DNA from: a candidate division TA06 bacterium 32_111
GTDB lineage: Bacteria; Hydrothermota; 32-111
Assembly: GCA_001508335.1 (NCBI GenBank)
Contig: LGFX01000008.1
Location: 1 to 64,000 of the forward strand
Reading direction: 5' to 3'
DNA: 64,000 bases
The position numbers and the translations under genes are program-made. Below the pieces are notes generated by a model. The model ran no database searches and was not told where the DNA came from. It saw only the letters and a list, made by a program, of their open reading frames with translations. Every line of letters begins with the position of its first letter. Position 1 is the first letter of the stretch. Of the stretch, positions 53,577 through 63,831 are shown piece after piece.

Positions 53577-56500
53577 ATGTTTTTTAGAAAAAAAGATGAA
53601 CCTGAAAAAGATGAGAATAAAATAAAAAAGAATGAAGAACAAAAAAAGATTACTCTAAAAAAGAAAAAGAAAATAAGAGTCGCTTCTTGGAAAAATGATA
53701 AAGATGAAAAAACTGCTATTGAAAAGGAAAATATAGCAGAGGATATAGTTTCAGATCTTTCAGATATGCTTGATTCCTTTGATACTGAATTTTCAGAGGA
53801 GACAACTTCCTCAACGGAAAAAGTTGCAGAGGAAAAGGTCGATAAAGATATCCATGAAGAAACAATTGAGGACCTTCTTGATGTTTTTGAGAATATTGAG
53901 GTTGCTGATGAAAAAAGTGAAAAAGTTGAAGAAGTAGAGAAAGAGAAGGTTAAAATAGAAGATGAAAAAACTTTAGAAGAGAATGTTGAAAAGACAAAGG
54001 AAAGTGTTCCTCTTGAAAAGGTTAAAGAGGAGGTTTCAGAAGAGGTAACCGATTATGAACCCGAATACACTGAAGAACTTGATAATATACCTAAAGAGAT
54101 TGTCCATGAGGAAGTTTTGAATCAACTTCAGGAGAGCGGGAAAGAAGAACTTGAAATGGAAAAAACTGAAAAAGAAGTCGTTGAGACTGAAAATGTGGAG
54201 AAGGAAGTTGAAAAAATAGAGGGAAATGAAAAGATAGAAGAGGAGGTCGAAGAAAGGGTAGAAGAGGAGGTAAAGGAAGAAACTCCTTATGAAGAGGAAA
54301 AAACGGAGCAAAAGATATTTGAAGGTAAAGAGGATTTCGAAAAATTGGAAAATGAGATAGTTAGGAAAAATGAGGAACTTAACAGAATAGTCTCAAATCT
54401 GATGAAAAAATCTTTAGAGGAGAAAAAACTCAGGGAAAAAATTGATGAACACAATTCCCTTCTAAAAAGTTACTCCAAAGAGATAAGCGATAAAGAAAAA
54501 AGGTTAGAAGAACTAAAAAAAGAATCTGAAAAGATAAAAAAAGAGAATGAGAAAAGCATCGAAAATCTCAAACGAAAGAAGGAGAGTATAGAGATAGAAA
54601 TTTCAAATCTTGAAAAAGAAATAGATGATAGAGAAAAGCAAAAAGAGGGGGTTTTAAAGGAAATAGAGAAGATCAACAAAGAAAAAAATAGTTTATTACA
54701 ATCTTTTGAAGAAATAAAAAATAAATACGATTTTGAAGAGAGAGCCCTTACGGATCTGAAAAAAGAGAATGAAGAGGAAAAAAGAAACCTTGAAATAATA
54801 AAGGGCGAAATCAAAGAGAGTAAAAAAACTGTTGAAAAGATAACTAAAAATCTTGAGTCTTTGAAACAGGATGAAAAGAATAAGACTGAGGAGATTAAGA
54901 ATCTTGAGAAGAAATATTTAAATCTAAAGAAAAAATTTGACGAGGAGGAAAAGAGTTTAGAACTTTTAGAACAAAAAATTGAAGATAAAAAGGAATATCT
55001 TGAAAAGATTGAATCTGGGATGGGGGTTACCTTAGGTGATGAGTTGGAGATGACTGAGAAGATCAATGATCTAAAAAGGACTGTAAAGCAGTTTGAGAAG
55101 GAAAGGGACGATCTTAAAAGTGAAAATGAAAAAATCAAAAAGAGTTTAAATGAACTTGAAAAAGAGGAAGAGAAACTTAAAAACAAGTTGAAAAGCGTAA
55201 AAGATGAAATAGAAGAAAAGACACAAGCGCTCAAAAAGGTCGAATTGGAATATAATGTTTTTATGGAAAAATTTAATACGAAAGAAAAAGAGATAAAAAG
55301 CAGAGAAAATTATTTCAACGAACTTTCGAACCTTATCAAAAATGATGAAAAAAGGAAAGAAAGTATAGAAAAGGATATAAAAGAAAAAAATAGTAAACTC
55401 CACCAGATTGTAAACTCTATAAAGAAAGAGGAAAGGAAACTCGATGAATTGATGAGAGAGTACTCAGGGTTTTCAGATAGATACACTGAGATAAGAAAGG
55501 AGATGAATGAGTTCGAAAAAGCGAAAGAAGAACTTGCTGGACAGATTGAGGAGTTGAAAAAAGATAAGGGAACTATTTTTGAAGATGTCTCAAAACTTAA
55601 AAAAGAAAGAGAAAAATTGGTTTCACAGATAGAAGAGGATAAAAAGGAACTTGAAAAACTTAAGGCAAACGCTGAAATGATCCTTGAAAATTTCAACGGA
55701 AAGGAACAGGAAAGAAAACAACTCCTTCAGGATATTGAAAAAATAAATGAAGAAAAATCAAATCTTGAAAAGGAAATTGAAGATAAAAATTCTAAGGTCA
55801 ATGAACTACAAAAAATTGTTGCTGATCTTGATGAAAAAATTAAAGAAAAGGAAAAGGAATATGAGAATAAAGAGGATGAACTTAAAAAGTCTATAAGTGA
55901 AAAGGAAGTTGAACTCGAAATTTTAAAAGAAGAGATGAATAAAATCTCACTTGAAAAGGAAAATATAGAAAAAAGTATTGAGGAAGGTAAAAACAAAATA
56001 AAGGATCTTGAAGAGAATTTTCAGAAAAGGATAAAGGAAACCTCAACAGTTATAGAAGAACTTGAAAAAGATAAAAACAGGATTGATGAAGAGATAATCG
56101 AACTTAACAACGAACTCGTATCTTTGAGAAATGATAAAGAGGATATAACAAAGTGGTTGGAAGAAAAGGAAAAAGAGGCAAAGGAGATTGGAAATAGAAT
56201 AAAAAGTGAAAACCAAAAGTTGGAGGAAATACAGAATAATCTTAAGATGGCTTCTGTGGATGTTGAGGACCTACACTTGCAAAAAGAATCACTTGAAAGC
56301 GAGATAGAATCTTTAAAAAGAGAAGAGATAAGGTTGAATACGATTATAAAAGAAAAGAGGATAGATCTTAATGAACTTGAAGAAAAGATTCAAAAGATCG
56401 AATCCGATTTTCCTAATATAAGGGAGTTCAAGCCGGTTGAAGGGGATACCCCACAAATAGTTGAAACAAAGATGAGTTTAAACCAGCTTCTTAAAATAAA

Positions 56501-57455
56501 AAACAAACTCGATGAGATAATAATTCTCAGAAAGAATCAGGAAAGAAAACTCGCTGCAGTGTTAGGTATGGAAAAAGTTGAAAATATCAAAAAAAATATC
56601 GAAATGGAACTTGCTGAGAAAGAGAAACTTCTTTTAAACATGAGAAAAGAACTCTTTGGTATAAATGAGGAATTGAAAAGTAAAAAAAATGAGATAACAA
56701 AAATAACCGACAGTAGACAGGCACTTCAACAGGAATTCATAGACCTTCAAGTTAAAAATGAGAATTTGAAAAAAGAGTTTACAGAAACCACTCAGAAAAT
56801 GATAAAAATAGCGAACATCGAAAAACAGATTCAGAAACAGTATGAACAGATAAAAAATGAAATTGAAAAGATGAGAAATATTTATGAGCAGATGAAAAAA
56901 GAAGTAGAGAATTCCAAAAATGAAAAGGAAAAAGTTGAGAAAGAAAAGGAAAAACTTCTTAATGAAACTGAAATATACAAAGAACAACTTAAACGGTTGA
57001 GTGAAAAGATCGAACTTGCAAAAAAGGATGAATCTTCCTACCGGGAGACTCTTTCTTCTGAGATAAAAAAGAAAGATGATATCATTGAAGATCTAAAGAT
57101 GAAAGTGGAAAATCTTATCAAAGAAAACAATCGGTTGAAACATGATGTCTCTTCAAGAAAAATGATCTACGAGGAAAAGGAAAAAAGGATAAAAAATCTT
57201 GAAGAAGAGATTAGAAAAATAAATGAAAATAGAAAGGATGAAAAATTTGAAAGATATTCCGAAACAGAGTTTAAGGAAATGAAGTCTGAAGAACCAAAAA
57301 AGAGTGATATAAAGGAAAGAGAAAAAGAGTTTAAGCGAGACGAAGAAAAGGAAAGAGTATCTCTCGAGAAATGGTTTGAAGAAAAAAATCAGGAGTTTGA
57401 TGGAAAAGAAGAAAAAGTAGATAAGGAAACTTTTGGAGATATCTTTTTTGGATAA
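53577..57455 (+). CDS. Very long coiled-coil protein of unknown function
   Basis: A 1292-residue protein. Residues 1-255 are acidic and low complexity, rich in E, K and V. About 255-1230 form a nearly continuous coiled coil with heptads of E, K, L and I. A short region near 945-965 (IREFKPVEGDTPQIVETK) breaks it. The end (LEKWFEEKNQEFDGKEEKVD, then TFGDIFFG) looks like a conserved tail or targeting motif. No signal peptide, membrane helix, Walker motif or SMC head is present, so it is not an SMC protein. It lies between xer and capsule genes with gaps of 11 and 2 nt. It may be a cytoskeletal or polar scaffold. Confidence 0.8.
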   Translation: MFFRKKDEPEKDENKIKKNEEQKKITLKKKKKIRVASWKNDKDEKTAIEKENIAEDIVSDLSDMLDSFDTEFSEETTSSTEKVAEEKVDKDIHEETIEDLLDVFENIEVADEKSEKVEEVEKEKVKIEDEKTLEENVEKTKESVPLEKVKEEVSEEVTDYEPEYTEELDNIPKEIVHEEVLNQLQESGKEELEMEKTEKEVVETENVEKEVEKIEGNEKIEEEVEERVEEEVKEETPYEEEKTEQKIFEGKEDFEKLENEIVRKNEELNRIVSNLMKKSLEEKKLREKIDEHNSLLKSYSKEISDKEKRLEELKKESEKIKKENEKSIENLKRKKESIEIEISNLEKEIDDREKQKEGVLKEIEKINKEKNSLLQSFEEIKNKYDFEERALTDLKKENEEEKRNLEIIKGEIKESKKTVEKITKNLESLKQDEKNKTEEIKNLEKKYLNLKKKFDEEEKSLELLEQKIEDKKEYLEKIESGMGVTLGDELEMTEKINDLKRTVKQFEKERDDLKSENEKIKKSLNELEKEEEKLKNKLKSVKDEIEEKTQALKKVELEYNVFMEKFNTKEKEIKSRENYFNELSNLIKNDEKRKESIEKDIKEKNSKLHQIVNSIKKEERKLDELMREYSGFSDRYTEIRKEMNEFEKAKEELAGQIEELKKDKGTIFEDVSKLKKEREKLVSQIEEDKKELEKLKANAEMILENFNGKEQERKQLLQDIEKINEEKSNLEKEIEDKNSKVNELQKIVADLDEKIKEKEKEYENKEDELKKSISEKEVELEILKEEMNKISLEKENIEKSIEEGKNKIKDLEENFQKRIKETSTVIEELEKDKNRIDEEIIELNNELVSLRNDKEDITKWLEEKEKEAKEIGNRIKSENQKLEEIQNNLKMASVDVEDLHLQKESLESEIESLKREEIRLNTIIKEKRIDLNELEEKIQKIESDFPNIREFKPVEGDTPQIVETKMSLNQLLKIKNKLDEIIILRKNQERKLAAVLGMEKVENIKKNIEMELAEKEKLLLNMRKELFGINEELKSKKNEITKITDSRQALQQEFIDLQVKNENLKKEFTETTQKMIKIANIEKQIQKQYEQIKNEIEKMRNIYEQMKKEVENSKNEKEKVEKEKEKLLNETEIYKEQLKRLSEKIELAKKDESSYRETLSSEIKKKDDIIEDLKMKVENLIKENNRLKHDVSSRKMIYEEKEKRIKNLEEEIRKINENRKDEKFERYSETEFKEMKSEEPKKSDIKEREKEFKRDEEKERVSLEKWFEEKNQEFDGKEEKVDKETFGDIFFG

Positions 57456-57457
57456 AA

Positions 57458-58072
57458 ATGATTTACGCTTTAATACCTGCTAAATGTGAAAGTAGAAGAG
57501 TTAAAAGAAAAAATTTTATAAGGATTTCAGGTAAAACACTATTAGAATTTACCATAGATTTAGCTCTGGAAACTAAATTGTTCGATAAAATAATAGTTTC
57601 TTCTGAAAAGAAGTTAGAATTTTCAAAATATCCCTCAATCGTTCTTGACATTAGACCTAAAAAACTTGCGAAGGATAATACGAAAACGGATGACCTAATT
57701 TTATATCTTATAAAAAAATACAGAATGAGAAAGGAGGATACTATTTTTTTGCTGCAGCCTACATCCCCTTTAAGGAGTGTGGACGATTTTGAAAGATCTT
57801 TTAAACTTTTTTGTAAAAAGGGAAAAACTGTTATTTCTACCGAAGAGATAGAAAACAGAGGACATATCTACATTTCAAAAAATAATGGAATGGAACTGTT
57901 ACCTTACAAAAAACTCTTTAAACAGAATGGTTCAATATATATTTTTACTGTTAAAGAATTTTTTAAAAAAAACAGGGTACCTGAAAATTTTGTACCTTAT
58001 GTTATGGATAGAGTTAAATCTATTGACATAGATGATTATTTGGATTATATAATAACTTTGAATTTAATATGA
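57458..58072 (+). CDS. CMP-sugar synthetase (NeuA/PseF/KdsB-like cytidylyltransferase)
   Basis: A 204-residue cytidylyltransferase. The N-terminal IPAKCESRRVKRKN is the CTP-binding motif (variant of IPARGGSKRIPxKN), LLQPTSPLRS is the family signature and SIDIDDYLDY the metal-binding aspartates. It activates an acidic nine-carbon or KDO-like sugar as its CMP derivative. The substrate is unknown; the neighbouring polysaccharide genes suggest capsule or glycan use. It starts two bases after the coiled-coil stop. Confidence 0.82.
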   Translation: MIYALIPAKCESRRVKRKNFIRISGKTLLEFTIDLALETKLFDKIIVSSEKKLEFSKYPSIVLDIRPKKLAKDNTKTDDLILYLIKKYRMRKEDTIFLLQPTSPLRSVDDFERSFKLFCKKGKTVISTEEIENRGHIYISKNNGMELLPYKKLFKQNGSIYIFTVKEFFKKNRVPENFVPYVMDRVKSIDIDDYLDYIITLNLI

Positions 58073-58088
58073 ATTGAGGAGGATTTAG

Positions 58089-59396
58089 ATGAGTGATTTA
58101 CTTCAGAAGATTAAAGAAAAAAAATCTGTTATTTCGGTTATCGGTCTTGGATATGTTGGTTTACCTTTGGCTGTTGAATTTGCAAAAGTTGGTTTTCCGG
58201 TTTATGGAATAGATCGTATCAAGCAAAAGGTTGAATTACTCATAAAAGGTAAATCTTATATAATTGATGTTGATGAGAAGGATGTTAAAAATGTAGTGGG
58301 AGAAAAATTTTTCCCAACTACCGATTACTCTGTTATAAACAAGTCGGATTGTGTCCTTATAGCAGTTCCAACACCTCTTCAAAAAAGTAAAGACCCTGAT
58401 GTTTCATATATCACAGCTGCGATGGATGAGGTTGTAAAATATCTCCATAAGGACATGCTGATAGTTCTTGAATCTACAACCTATCCAGGAACTACGAGAG
58501 AACTAATTGCTGAGAGAATTTCAAAGTATGGTTACAAAATAGGTAAAGATTTCTTCGTCGCTTTTTCACCTGAAAGGGTTGACCCAGGTAACCCAAAATA
58601 TAATACAAAAAACACTCCGAAAGTTGTTGGTGGAATAACTGGTAAAGATACACTCATAACAAGAATGTTGTATGAACAGGTTATTGAAAAGATTGTAACT
58701 GTTGATTCTCCAGAGGAAGCCGAGATGGTAAAACTTTTGGAAAACACATTTAGAGCAGTAAATATAGGACTTGTTAATGAACTCGCTATTATGTGCCACA
58801 GGATGGGTATAGATATATGGAACGTTATTGAAGCAGCATCCTCTAAACCTTTCGGTTTTATGCCTTTCTATCCTGGGCCTGGCATAGGAGGCCATTGCAT
58901 TCCTCTTGATCCCATGTATCTATCTTGGAAAGCAAAGATGTACGATTACTATAACAGATTCATAGAACTCGCTTCAGATGTAAATTCTAATATGCCAAGA
59001 TTCGTTTTGAATAAAGTTTCCGAGATATTGAACAAATATAAAAAAACTCTAAACGGATCGAAGGTCCTTCTTATGGGGATCACATATAAAAAAGATATAG
59101 ATGATCTTAGGGAATCACCCGCTCTTGAAGTTTACCACCTTTTGAAAGAGATGGGGGCTTTAATTACAGTTTACGATCCTATGGTAAACAGTTTTATAGA
59201 CGAGAAAGGAGAACATAGAAAGGTTAAAGTTAAAAAAAATATAAGTGGAAATGAGGTTAAAAAATTCGATTGTGTTATTTTGCTTACAAACCATTCTTCT
59301 TTCGATTACAGAATGATAGCAAAAAATGCAAAAATAATATTCGATACGAGAAATGGTTTCAAAGAGATCAAAAGTAAAAAGATAATAAAACTTTAA
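58089..59396 (+). CDS. UDP-N-acetylhexosamine 6-dehydrogenase (WbpA/WecC family)
   Basis: The 435-residue enzyme oxidises the C6 of a UDP-HexNAc to the uronate in two NAD-dependent steps. GLGYVGLPLAVEFAKVGFP is the Rossmann motif; ESTTYPGTTRE, FSPERVDPGN, KPFGFMPFYPGPGIGGHCIP with the catalytic Cys, and DDLRESPALEV are signatures of the WbpA/TviB branch. Product is likely UDP-GlcNAcA or ManNAcA. GAGGAGG precedes ATG 58089. Confidence 0.9.
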   Translation: MSDLLQKIKEKKSVISVIGLGYVGLPLAVEFAKVGFPVYGIDRIKQKVELLIKGKSYIIDVDEKDVKNVVGEKFFPTTDYSVINKSDCVLIAVPTPLQKSKDPDVSYITAAMDEVVKYLHKDMLIVLESTTYPGTTRELIAERISKYGYKIGKDFFVAFSPERVDPGNPKYNTKNTPKVVGGITGKDTLITRMLYEQVIEKIVTVDSPEEAEMVKLLENTFRAVNIGLVNELAIMCHRMGIDIWNVIEAASSKPFGFMPFYPGPGIGGHCIPLDPMYLSWKAKMYDYYNRFIELASDVNSNMPRFVLNKVSEILNKYKKTLNGSKVLLMGITYKKDIDDLRESPALEVYHLLKEMGALITVYDPMVNSFIDEKGEHRKVKVKKNISGNEVKKFDCVILLTNHSSFDYRMIAKNAKIIFDTRNGFKEIKSKKIIKL

Positions 59397-59405
59397 GGAG
59401 ATTTT

Positions 59406-61574
59406 ATGCCGGAGAGGGTTGTAGAAGATGAAGGAAAGGAGTTAAAAACATATTTTTTCCTCTTGCTTGAGAATAAAATTCTGTTTTTAACAACCTTCTT
59501 CATCGTTATAGCACTGGTATTTATAGTTACAAAGGTTACAAAGCCAACGTACCAGTCAACAGCTTTAATACTTATAGAAACATCCGATAAGGGACTTTCT
59601 TTTTTACCGATTACTGACATGAATCCAAGGAAGACTGTGATAAACAACCATATTGAGATGATCCAATCGAGAACACTTTTTGAAAGGGTTGAGAATGCAA
59701 TTTCAAATAGTGGTTATATGGATTCTCTTTTTATAGGGAAGTATAAAGAAAAAGAGGGAAGGATCTCCTACCTTAGGAAAAACCTTATGGTTATCCCTGT
59801 AAAAGATACAGATATTTTAAAAATCGTCTATAACGATAGAACCCCTGAGGATGCCTTTTACATTACTAAAATCATTGTTGATCAGTATTACAATATAAAC
59901 CTTGAAATGACAAGGGGAGAACTAAGCGAAGTTAGAAAGTTTCTTGAAGAACAACTTGTTAAAATTGAAAGTGATCTTCAAAAGAATGAGGAGAATTTAA
60001 AGAAGTTTAAAGAGAACAACTCTATAATTGAACTATCTGAGGAGACTTCAAAACTTGTTGAGATGATCTCTAACTTCGAAGGTCAAAAAAAACAGTACTT
60101 TGTTGAAAGAGAGATGCTTTTATCAAAACTGACCTATCTTAAGGAGAATCTTTCCCAGTCTAATAAAATGATAGCAGAAGGTTTTTTGAACGAACTCGAT
60201 CCTTTCCTTGAAAGATCCAAAAGAGAACTCGATTCTCTACAATCAAACTATGCCTATTTCCTTTCAATAGGTTATGATACTACACATCCGAAGATGAAGG
60301 AAATTAAAACGAGAGTTGAAAATTTAAAAAATAACATTATCCAAAACAGCAAAACTTCATTTCAGAAAAAATATTTTGCTTCCAATCCTCTTGATTACTC
60401 TAAAAATCTTATGGATGAAATCATTACAGTTCAACTTGATGTGAAAGTAAAGGAATCTATGATAGAGGCTTTTAACAATGTTTTAAAAATATTTGAAGAG
60501 AAGATGAAAAAAATTCCATTTCAGGAACTTATGCTTGCAAGGCTTGAAAGAAACAAGAAAGTATCTGAAGAACTATATCTTATGTTGAAGGGGAAATTTG
60601 AAGAAGCCAAGGTAGCTGAAGCAGGGAAATTGGGGTCTGTAAAAATAATTGATAAGCCTGTTTTAAACAAAAGCCCTGTTCTTCCTAAAAAGAACAGGAA
60701 CTATCTTTTCGGATTTTTTCTCGCTTTAATATTGGGGGTTGGTATTGTTTTTCTTAAAGAATATATTGATGACTCTGTCAAAGATATTGATGAGATCGAG
60801 AGAGAACTTAAAATAAACATAATAGGAAATATACCTTCGATCAAAATCAAAAATGGGAAACAGGTTTCTGCTGAAAAGGGGAAACTTTTAACCGAACTTC
60901 CCGAGAATTCACCTATTGTTGAATCTTACAAAATTTTAAGAACCAACCTTTTATACCATTCTGATGGAAAAGAGCCCCCAAAAGTTGTAGTAGTTACATC
61001 CGCAACAAAAGGTGAAGGGAAATCTACAACAGCATCAAACCTCGGTATCGTTATGGCTCAACTTGATAAAAAGGTACTTTTGATAGATGGTGATCTCAGA
61101 AGACCAGTTTTAGATAAAATGTTTAAAATTAATTTTGATAAAGGTTTCACGAACTTATTGAAAGGTGAAATATCAGTTGAAGATGTTATATATTCAAGTG
61201 GAATAGATAACCTTTGGATAATTCCATTTGGTGAAAGAACATCACATTCAACTGAACTTCTTGAGGGGAGAATAACAAAAAAGATTTTTGAACAGTTAAG
61301 GAATATGTTCGATTTCATTGTAATTGATACTTCTCCTGTTCTTTCAGTTGCTGATCCTACAATAATTTCAAGGTTGTCGGATGGATTACTTTGGGTAGTT
61401 CAATTCAAAAAGGCTAAAAAAAGAGAATTACACTACACAAAAAAATTGTTGAAGAATTTGAATATACCTGTAATTGGTTTTGTTTTCAACAATATCAACA
61501 CTGAAAGTTTTTATGGAAAATATTACTACTATCACTACTATTACCATTATCACACAAAAGAAGGTGAAAGATGA
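59406..61574 (+). CDS. Wzc-type polysaccharide co-polymerase / tyrosine autokinase
   Basis: A 722-residue inner membrane protein controlling capsule chain length. Wzz domain: first membrane helix at about 20-42, periplasmic coiled-coil to about 425, and a second helix FGFFLALILGVGIVFL. The cytosolic BY-kinase domain has Walker A SATKGEGKSTTA (about 531-541), Walker A' LLIDGDLRRP and Walker B FIVIDTSPV. The C-terminus is a tyrosine cluster (KYYYYHYYYHYH), the autophosphorylation tail, with an unusual alternation with histidine. It overlaps the AlgD-like gene by 4 nt. Confidence 0.92.
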   Translation: MPERVVEDEGKELKTYFFLLLENKILFLTTFFIVIALVFIVTKVTKPTYQSTALILIETSDKGLSFLPITDMNPRKTVINNHIEMIQSRTLFERVENAISNSGYMDSLFIGKYKEKEGRISYLRKNLMVIPVKDTDILKIVYNDRTPEDAFYITKIIVDQYYNINLEMTRGELSEVRKFLEEQLVKIESDLQKNEENLKKFKENNSIIELSEETSKLVEMISNFEGQKKQYFVEREMLLSKLTYLKENLSQSNKMIAEGFLNELDPFLERSKRELDSLQSNYAYFLSIGYDTTHPKMKEIKTRVENLKNNIIQNSKTSFQKKYFASNPLDYSKNLMDEIITVQLDVKVKESMIEAFNNVLKIFEEKMKKIPFQELMLARLERNKKVSEELYLMLKGKFEEAKVAEAGKLGSVKIIDKPVLNKSPVLPKKNRNYLFGFFLALILGVGIVFLKEYIDDSVKDIDEIERELKINIIGNIPSIKIKNGKQVSAEKGKLLTELPENSPIVESYKILRTNLLYHSDGKEPPKVVVVTSATKGEGKSTTASNLGIVMAQLDKKVLLIDGDLRRPVLDKMFKINFDKGFTNLLKGEISVEDVIYSSGIDNLWIIPFGERTSHSTELLEGRITKKIFEQLRNMFDFIVIDTSPVLSVADPTIISRLSDGLLWVVQFKKAKKRELHYTKKLLKNLNIPVIGFVFNNINTESFYGKYYYYHYYYHYHTKEGER

Positions 61575-62893
61575 AAATCGCGGTTTTTGGTTTAGGTTAT
61601 GTTGGTATCATTTCTGCTGCCTGTCTTGCAGAGCAGGGATATAAGGTCATAGGAGTCGAGGTAAACGATATAAAGATAAATGAAGTGAACAATGGCAGAT
61701 CTCCCATAGTTGAACCTTACGTTAACGAGATTGTTTCAAAAGTGGTAAAATCAGGGAACCTTGAGGCAACAGATGATTTTGAGTCTGCAGTTAAGAATTC
61801 AAACATAGCCTTGATCTGTGTTGGAACGCCATCTTCTGAAACGGGAGAGGTTGATCTTTCATTCATTTTCAAAACTGCACAGCAGATTGCTGATGCTTTG
61901 AGAAAAAAGGAAAATTTTGAGAGTGAGTATGTGATCCTTATAAGATCTACCTCGATGCCCGGAACGGTTGATAAATTTGCAGAGGTTGTCCAAAGTATAA
62001 GCGGTAAAAAAAGAAAAAAAGATTTCGATGTTGTTTCCAACCCTGAATTTTTAAGAGAAGGGAATGCTGTAAACGATTTTTACAATCCACCTTTTACTCT
62101 TTTAGGTTGTGAATGCGAACGGAGTGAAAAAATTGTAAGGCAGATTTATTCTTTTCTTGAAGCACCTTTTATTGTGACATCTGTAAAAACAGCAGAAATG
62201 TTGAAATATGTTAACAACACTTTCCATGGTTTAAAGGTTGGCTTCGCAAATGAAATTGCAAGGATTTGCAGAAAGAAGGGGATCGATAGTAGGGAGGTGA
62301 TGGAACTTTTCCTTCTGGATAAGAAACTCAACATTTCTGAATATTATCTTAGACCAGGTTTTGCATTTGGTGGTTCATGTCTACCAAAAGATGTTAGGGC
62401 TTTATCTTACGAATCGAAAAAGAATGGTTTGTCTTTACCTATAATAGAAAATATTATGAATTCGAACAGTCTACATATTGAATGGGCTTTCGATATAATT
62501 TTAAAAGAAAAGGTTACAAATATTGGTGTAATGGGGATTACATTCAAAAATGGAACTGATGATCTCAGAGAATCTCCAGCAGTTGTTCTTGTTGAGAAAC
62601 TCCTTGGGAAAGGTAAAAACGTTTTAGTGTATGATGAAAATGTACGATTATCAAAACTTGTTGGTTCCAACAGAGAATATATTGAAAGGGAAATAAAACA
62701 TATTTCAGAAATTCTAATTGAGGATCAAGAAAAATTTTTGGATAGTGTGGATCTTGTTGTTATAACAAACAGGGAAAATTCTTATAGGGAACTCTTAAAT
62801 TCCTATCAAAAAAAGGAACTTATCATAGTTGACCTTGTTAACATTTTTCCAGAAAAGAGAAGTTCAAAAAATTACAAAGGAATCGGCTGGTGA
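61571..62893 (+). CDS. GDP-mannose 6-dehydrogenase-like nucleotide-sugar dehydrogenase
   Basis: A 440-residue enzyme close in pattern to AlgD. Shared segments include FGLGYVGIISAACLAEQGYK, GRSPIVEPYV, CVGTPSSETGEVDL, NPEFLREGNAV, YYLRPGFAFGGSCLPKDVRA (catalytic Cys) and GTDDLRESP. It differs from the WbpA-like enzyme upstream, so the cell can make two uronic acids. GDP-mannose or UDP-glucose are the candidate substrates; the AlgD resemblance favours the former. Confidence 0.87.
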   Translation: MKIAVFGLGYVGIISAACLAEQGYKVIGVEVNDIKINEVNNGRSPIVEPYVNEIVSKVVKSGNLEATDDFESAVKNSNIALICVGTPSSETGEVDLSFIFKTAQQIADALRKKENFESEYVILIRSTSMPGTVDKFAEVVQSISGKKRKKDFDVVSNPEFLREGNAVNDFYNPPFTLLGCECERSEKIVRQIYSFLEAPFIVTSVKTAEMLKYVNNTFHGLKVGFANEIARICRKKGIDSREVMELFLLDKKLNISEYYLRPGFAFGGSCLPKDVRALSYESKKNGLSLPIIENIMNSNSLHIEWAFDIILKEKVTNIGVMGITFKNGTDDLRESPAVVLVEKLLGKGKNVLVYDENVRLSKLVGSNREYIEREIKHISEILIEDQEKFLDSVDLVVITNRENSYRELLNSYQKKELIIVDLVNIFPEKRSSKNYKGIGW

Positions 62894-63831
62894 AAGTAAC
62901 GGTTATAACAGGTTGTGCAGGTTTTATTGGGACTAACCTATCTCTAAAACTTTTGAAAAAAGGTGAGAACATTTTAGGGATAGATAATCTATCATCAGGT
63001 TCCGAAAGAAATTTAAAAATTTTGAGAAAATATAAAAATTTTGAATTTTTAAAAAAGGATGTTTCGAAAAAGATAAAAATAGAGTATAAAAACATAGATA
63101 AAATTTTTCATCTCGCTTCAATGGCTTCACCAAAATTTTACCAGAGGTATCCTTTAGAAACTTTGAAAACAAACTTTACAGGAACTTTGAACATGCTTGA
63201 GGTTGCAAAAAAAACGAAATCGAAGTTTATTTTCAGTTCAACCTCTGAAATATATGGTGATCCACTTGTTCATCCGCAGAGTGAAAACTATTGGGGGAAC
63301 GTTAACCCCATCGGAATAAGATCCTGCTATGATGAGGGAAAAAGAGTCGCAGAAACTTTGACTTTTGAATATTTTAGGAATTTCAAAGTTAAAGTTAAAG
63401 TCTGTAGGATATTCAACACTTATGGCAAATTTATGTCTAAAGATGATGGTAGGGTAGTATCCAATTTTATTGTTCAGGCATTGAAAAATGAAGATATTAC
63501 GGTTTATGGAGATGGTAACCAAACCAGATCCTTCTGTCATATTGATGATCTTTTAAATGGTTTAATCAGTTTAAGTGATAGCAAAGATGATTTTACAGGA
63601 CCTGTAAACCTTGGTTCTGAAGAGGAGATCAAAATAATCGATCTTGCAAAGATGGTTATAAAATTGACAGGGTCACAATCGAAAATAGTTTTTAAAGATC
63701 TACCTAAAGATGATCCTGTGAAAAGGAAACCTGATCTTTCTCTTGCAAAAAAAGTTTTAAAATATAAAAACAGTGTTCCCATTGAAATGGGGATTTTAGA
63801 AACGATAGAGTATTTTAGAGGTGCATTATGA
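62890..63831 (+). CDS. UDP-glucuronate decarboxylase-like SDR epimerase (UXS)
   Basis: The 313-residue protein belongs to the extended short-chain dehydrogenases. NAD site is TGCAGFIG, with Cys replacing the usual Gly or Ala. SSTSEIYGDPLVHPQSE and YWGNVNPIGIRSCYDEGKR carry the Ser and YxxxK catalytic residues, and RIFNTYGKF, DGRVVSNFI and YGDGNQTRSFCH are strongly UXS. It would give UDP-xylose from UDP-glucuronate. The start is GTG 62890, overlapping the previous stop. Confidence 0.87.
   Translation: MKVTVITGCAGFIGTNLSLKLLKKGENILGIDNLSSGSERNLKILRKYKNFEFLKKDVSKKIKIEYKNIDKIFHLASMASPKFYQRYPLETLKTNFTGTLNMLEVAKKTKSKFIFSSTSEIYGDPLVHPQSENYWGNVNPIGIRSCYDEGKRVAETLTFEYFRNFKVKVKVCRIFNTYGKFMSKDDGRVVSNFIVQALKNEDITVYGDGNQTRSFCHIDDLLNGLISLSDSKDDFTGPVNLGSEEEIKIIDLAKMVIKLTGSQSKIVFKDLPKDDPVKRKPDLSLAKKVLKYKNSVPIEMGILETIEYFRGAL

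Noticed and set aside
54470..55696. Long serine/phenylalanine-rich frames on the minus strand of the coiled-coil gene
   Set aside because: They are the mirror of Lys/Glu-rich heptads, have no ribosome sites, and compositional bias explains the lack of stops.
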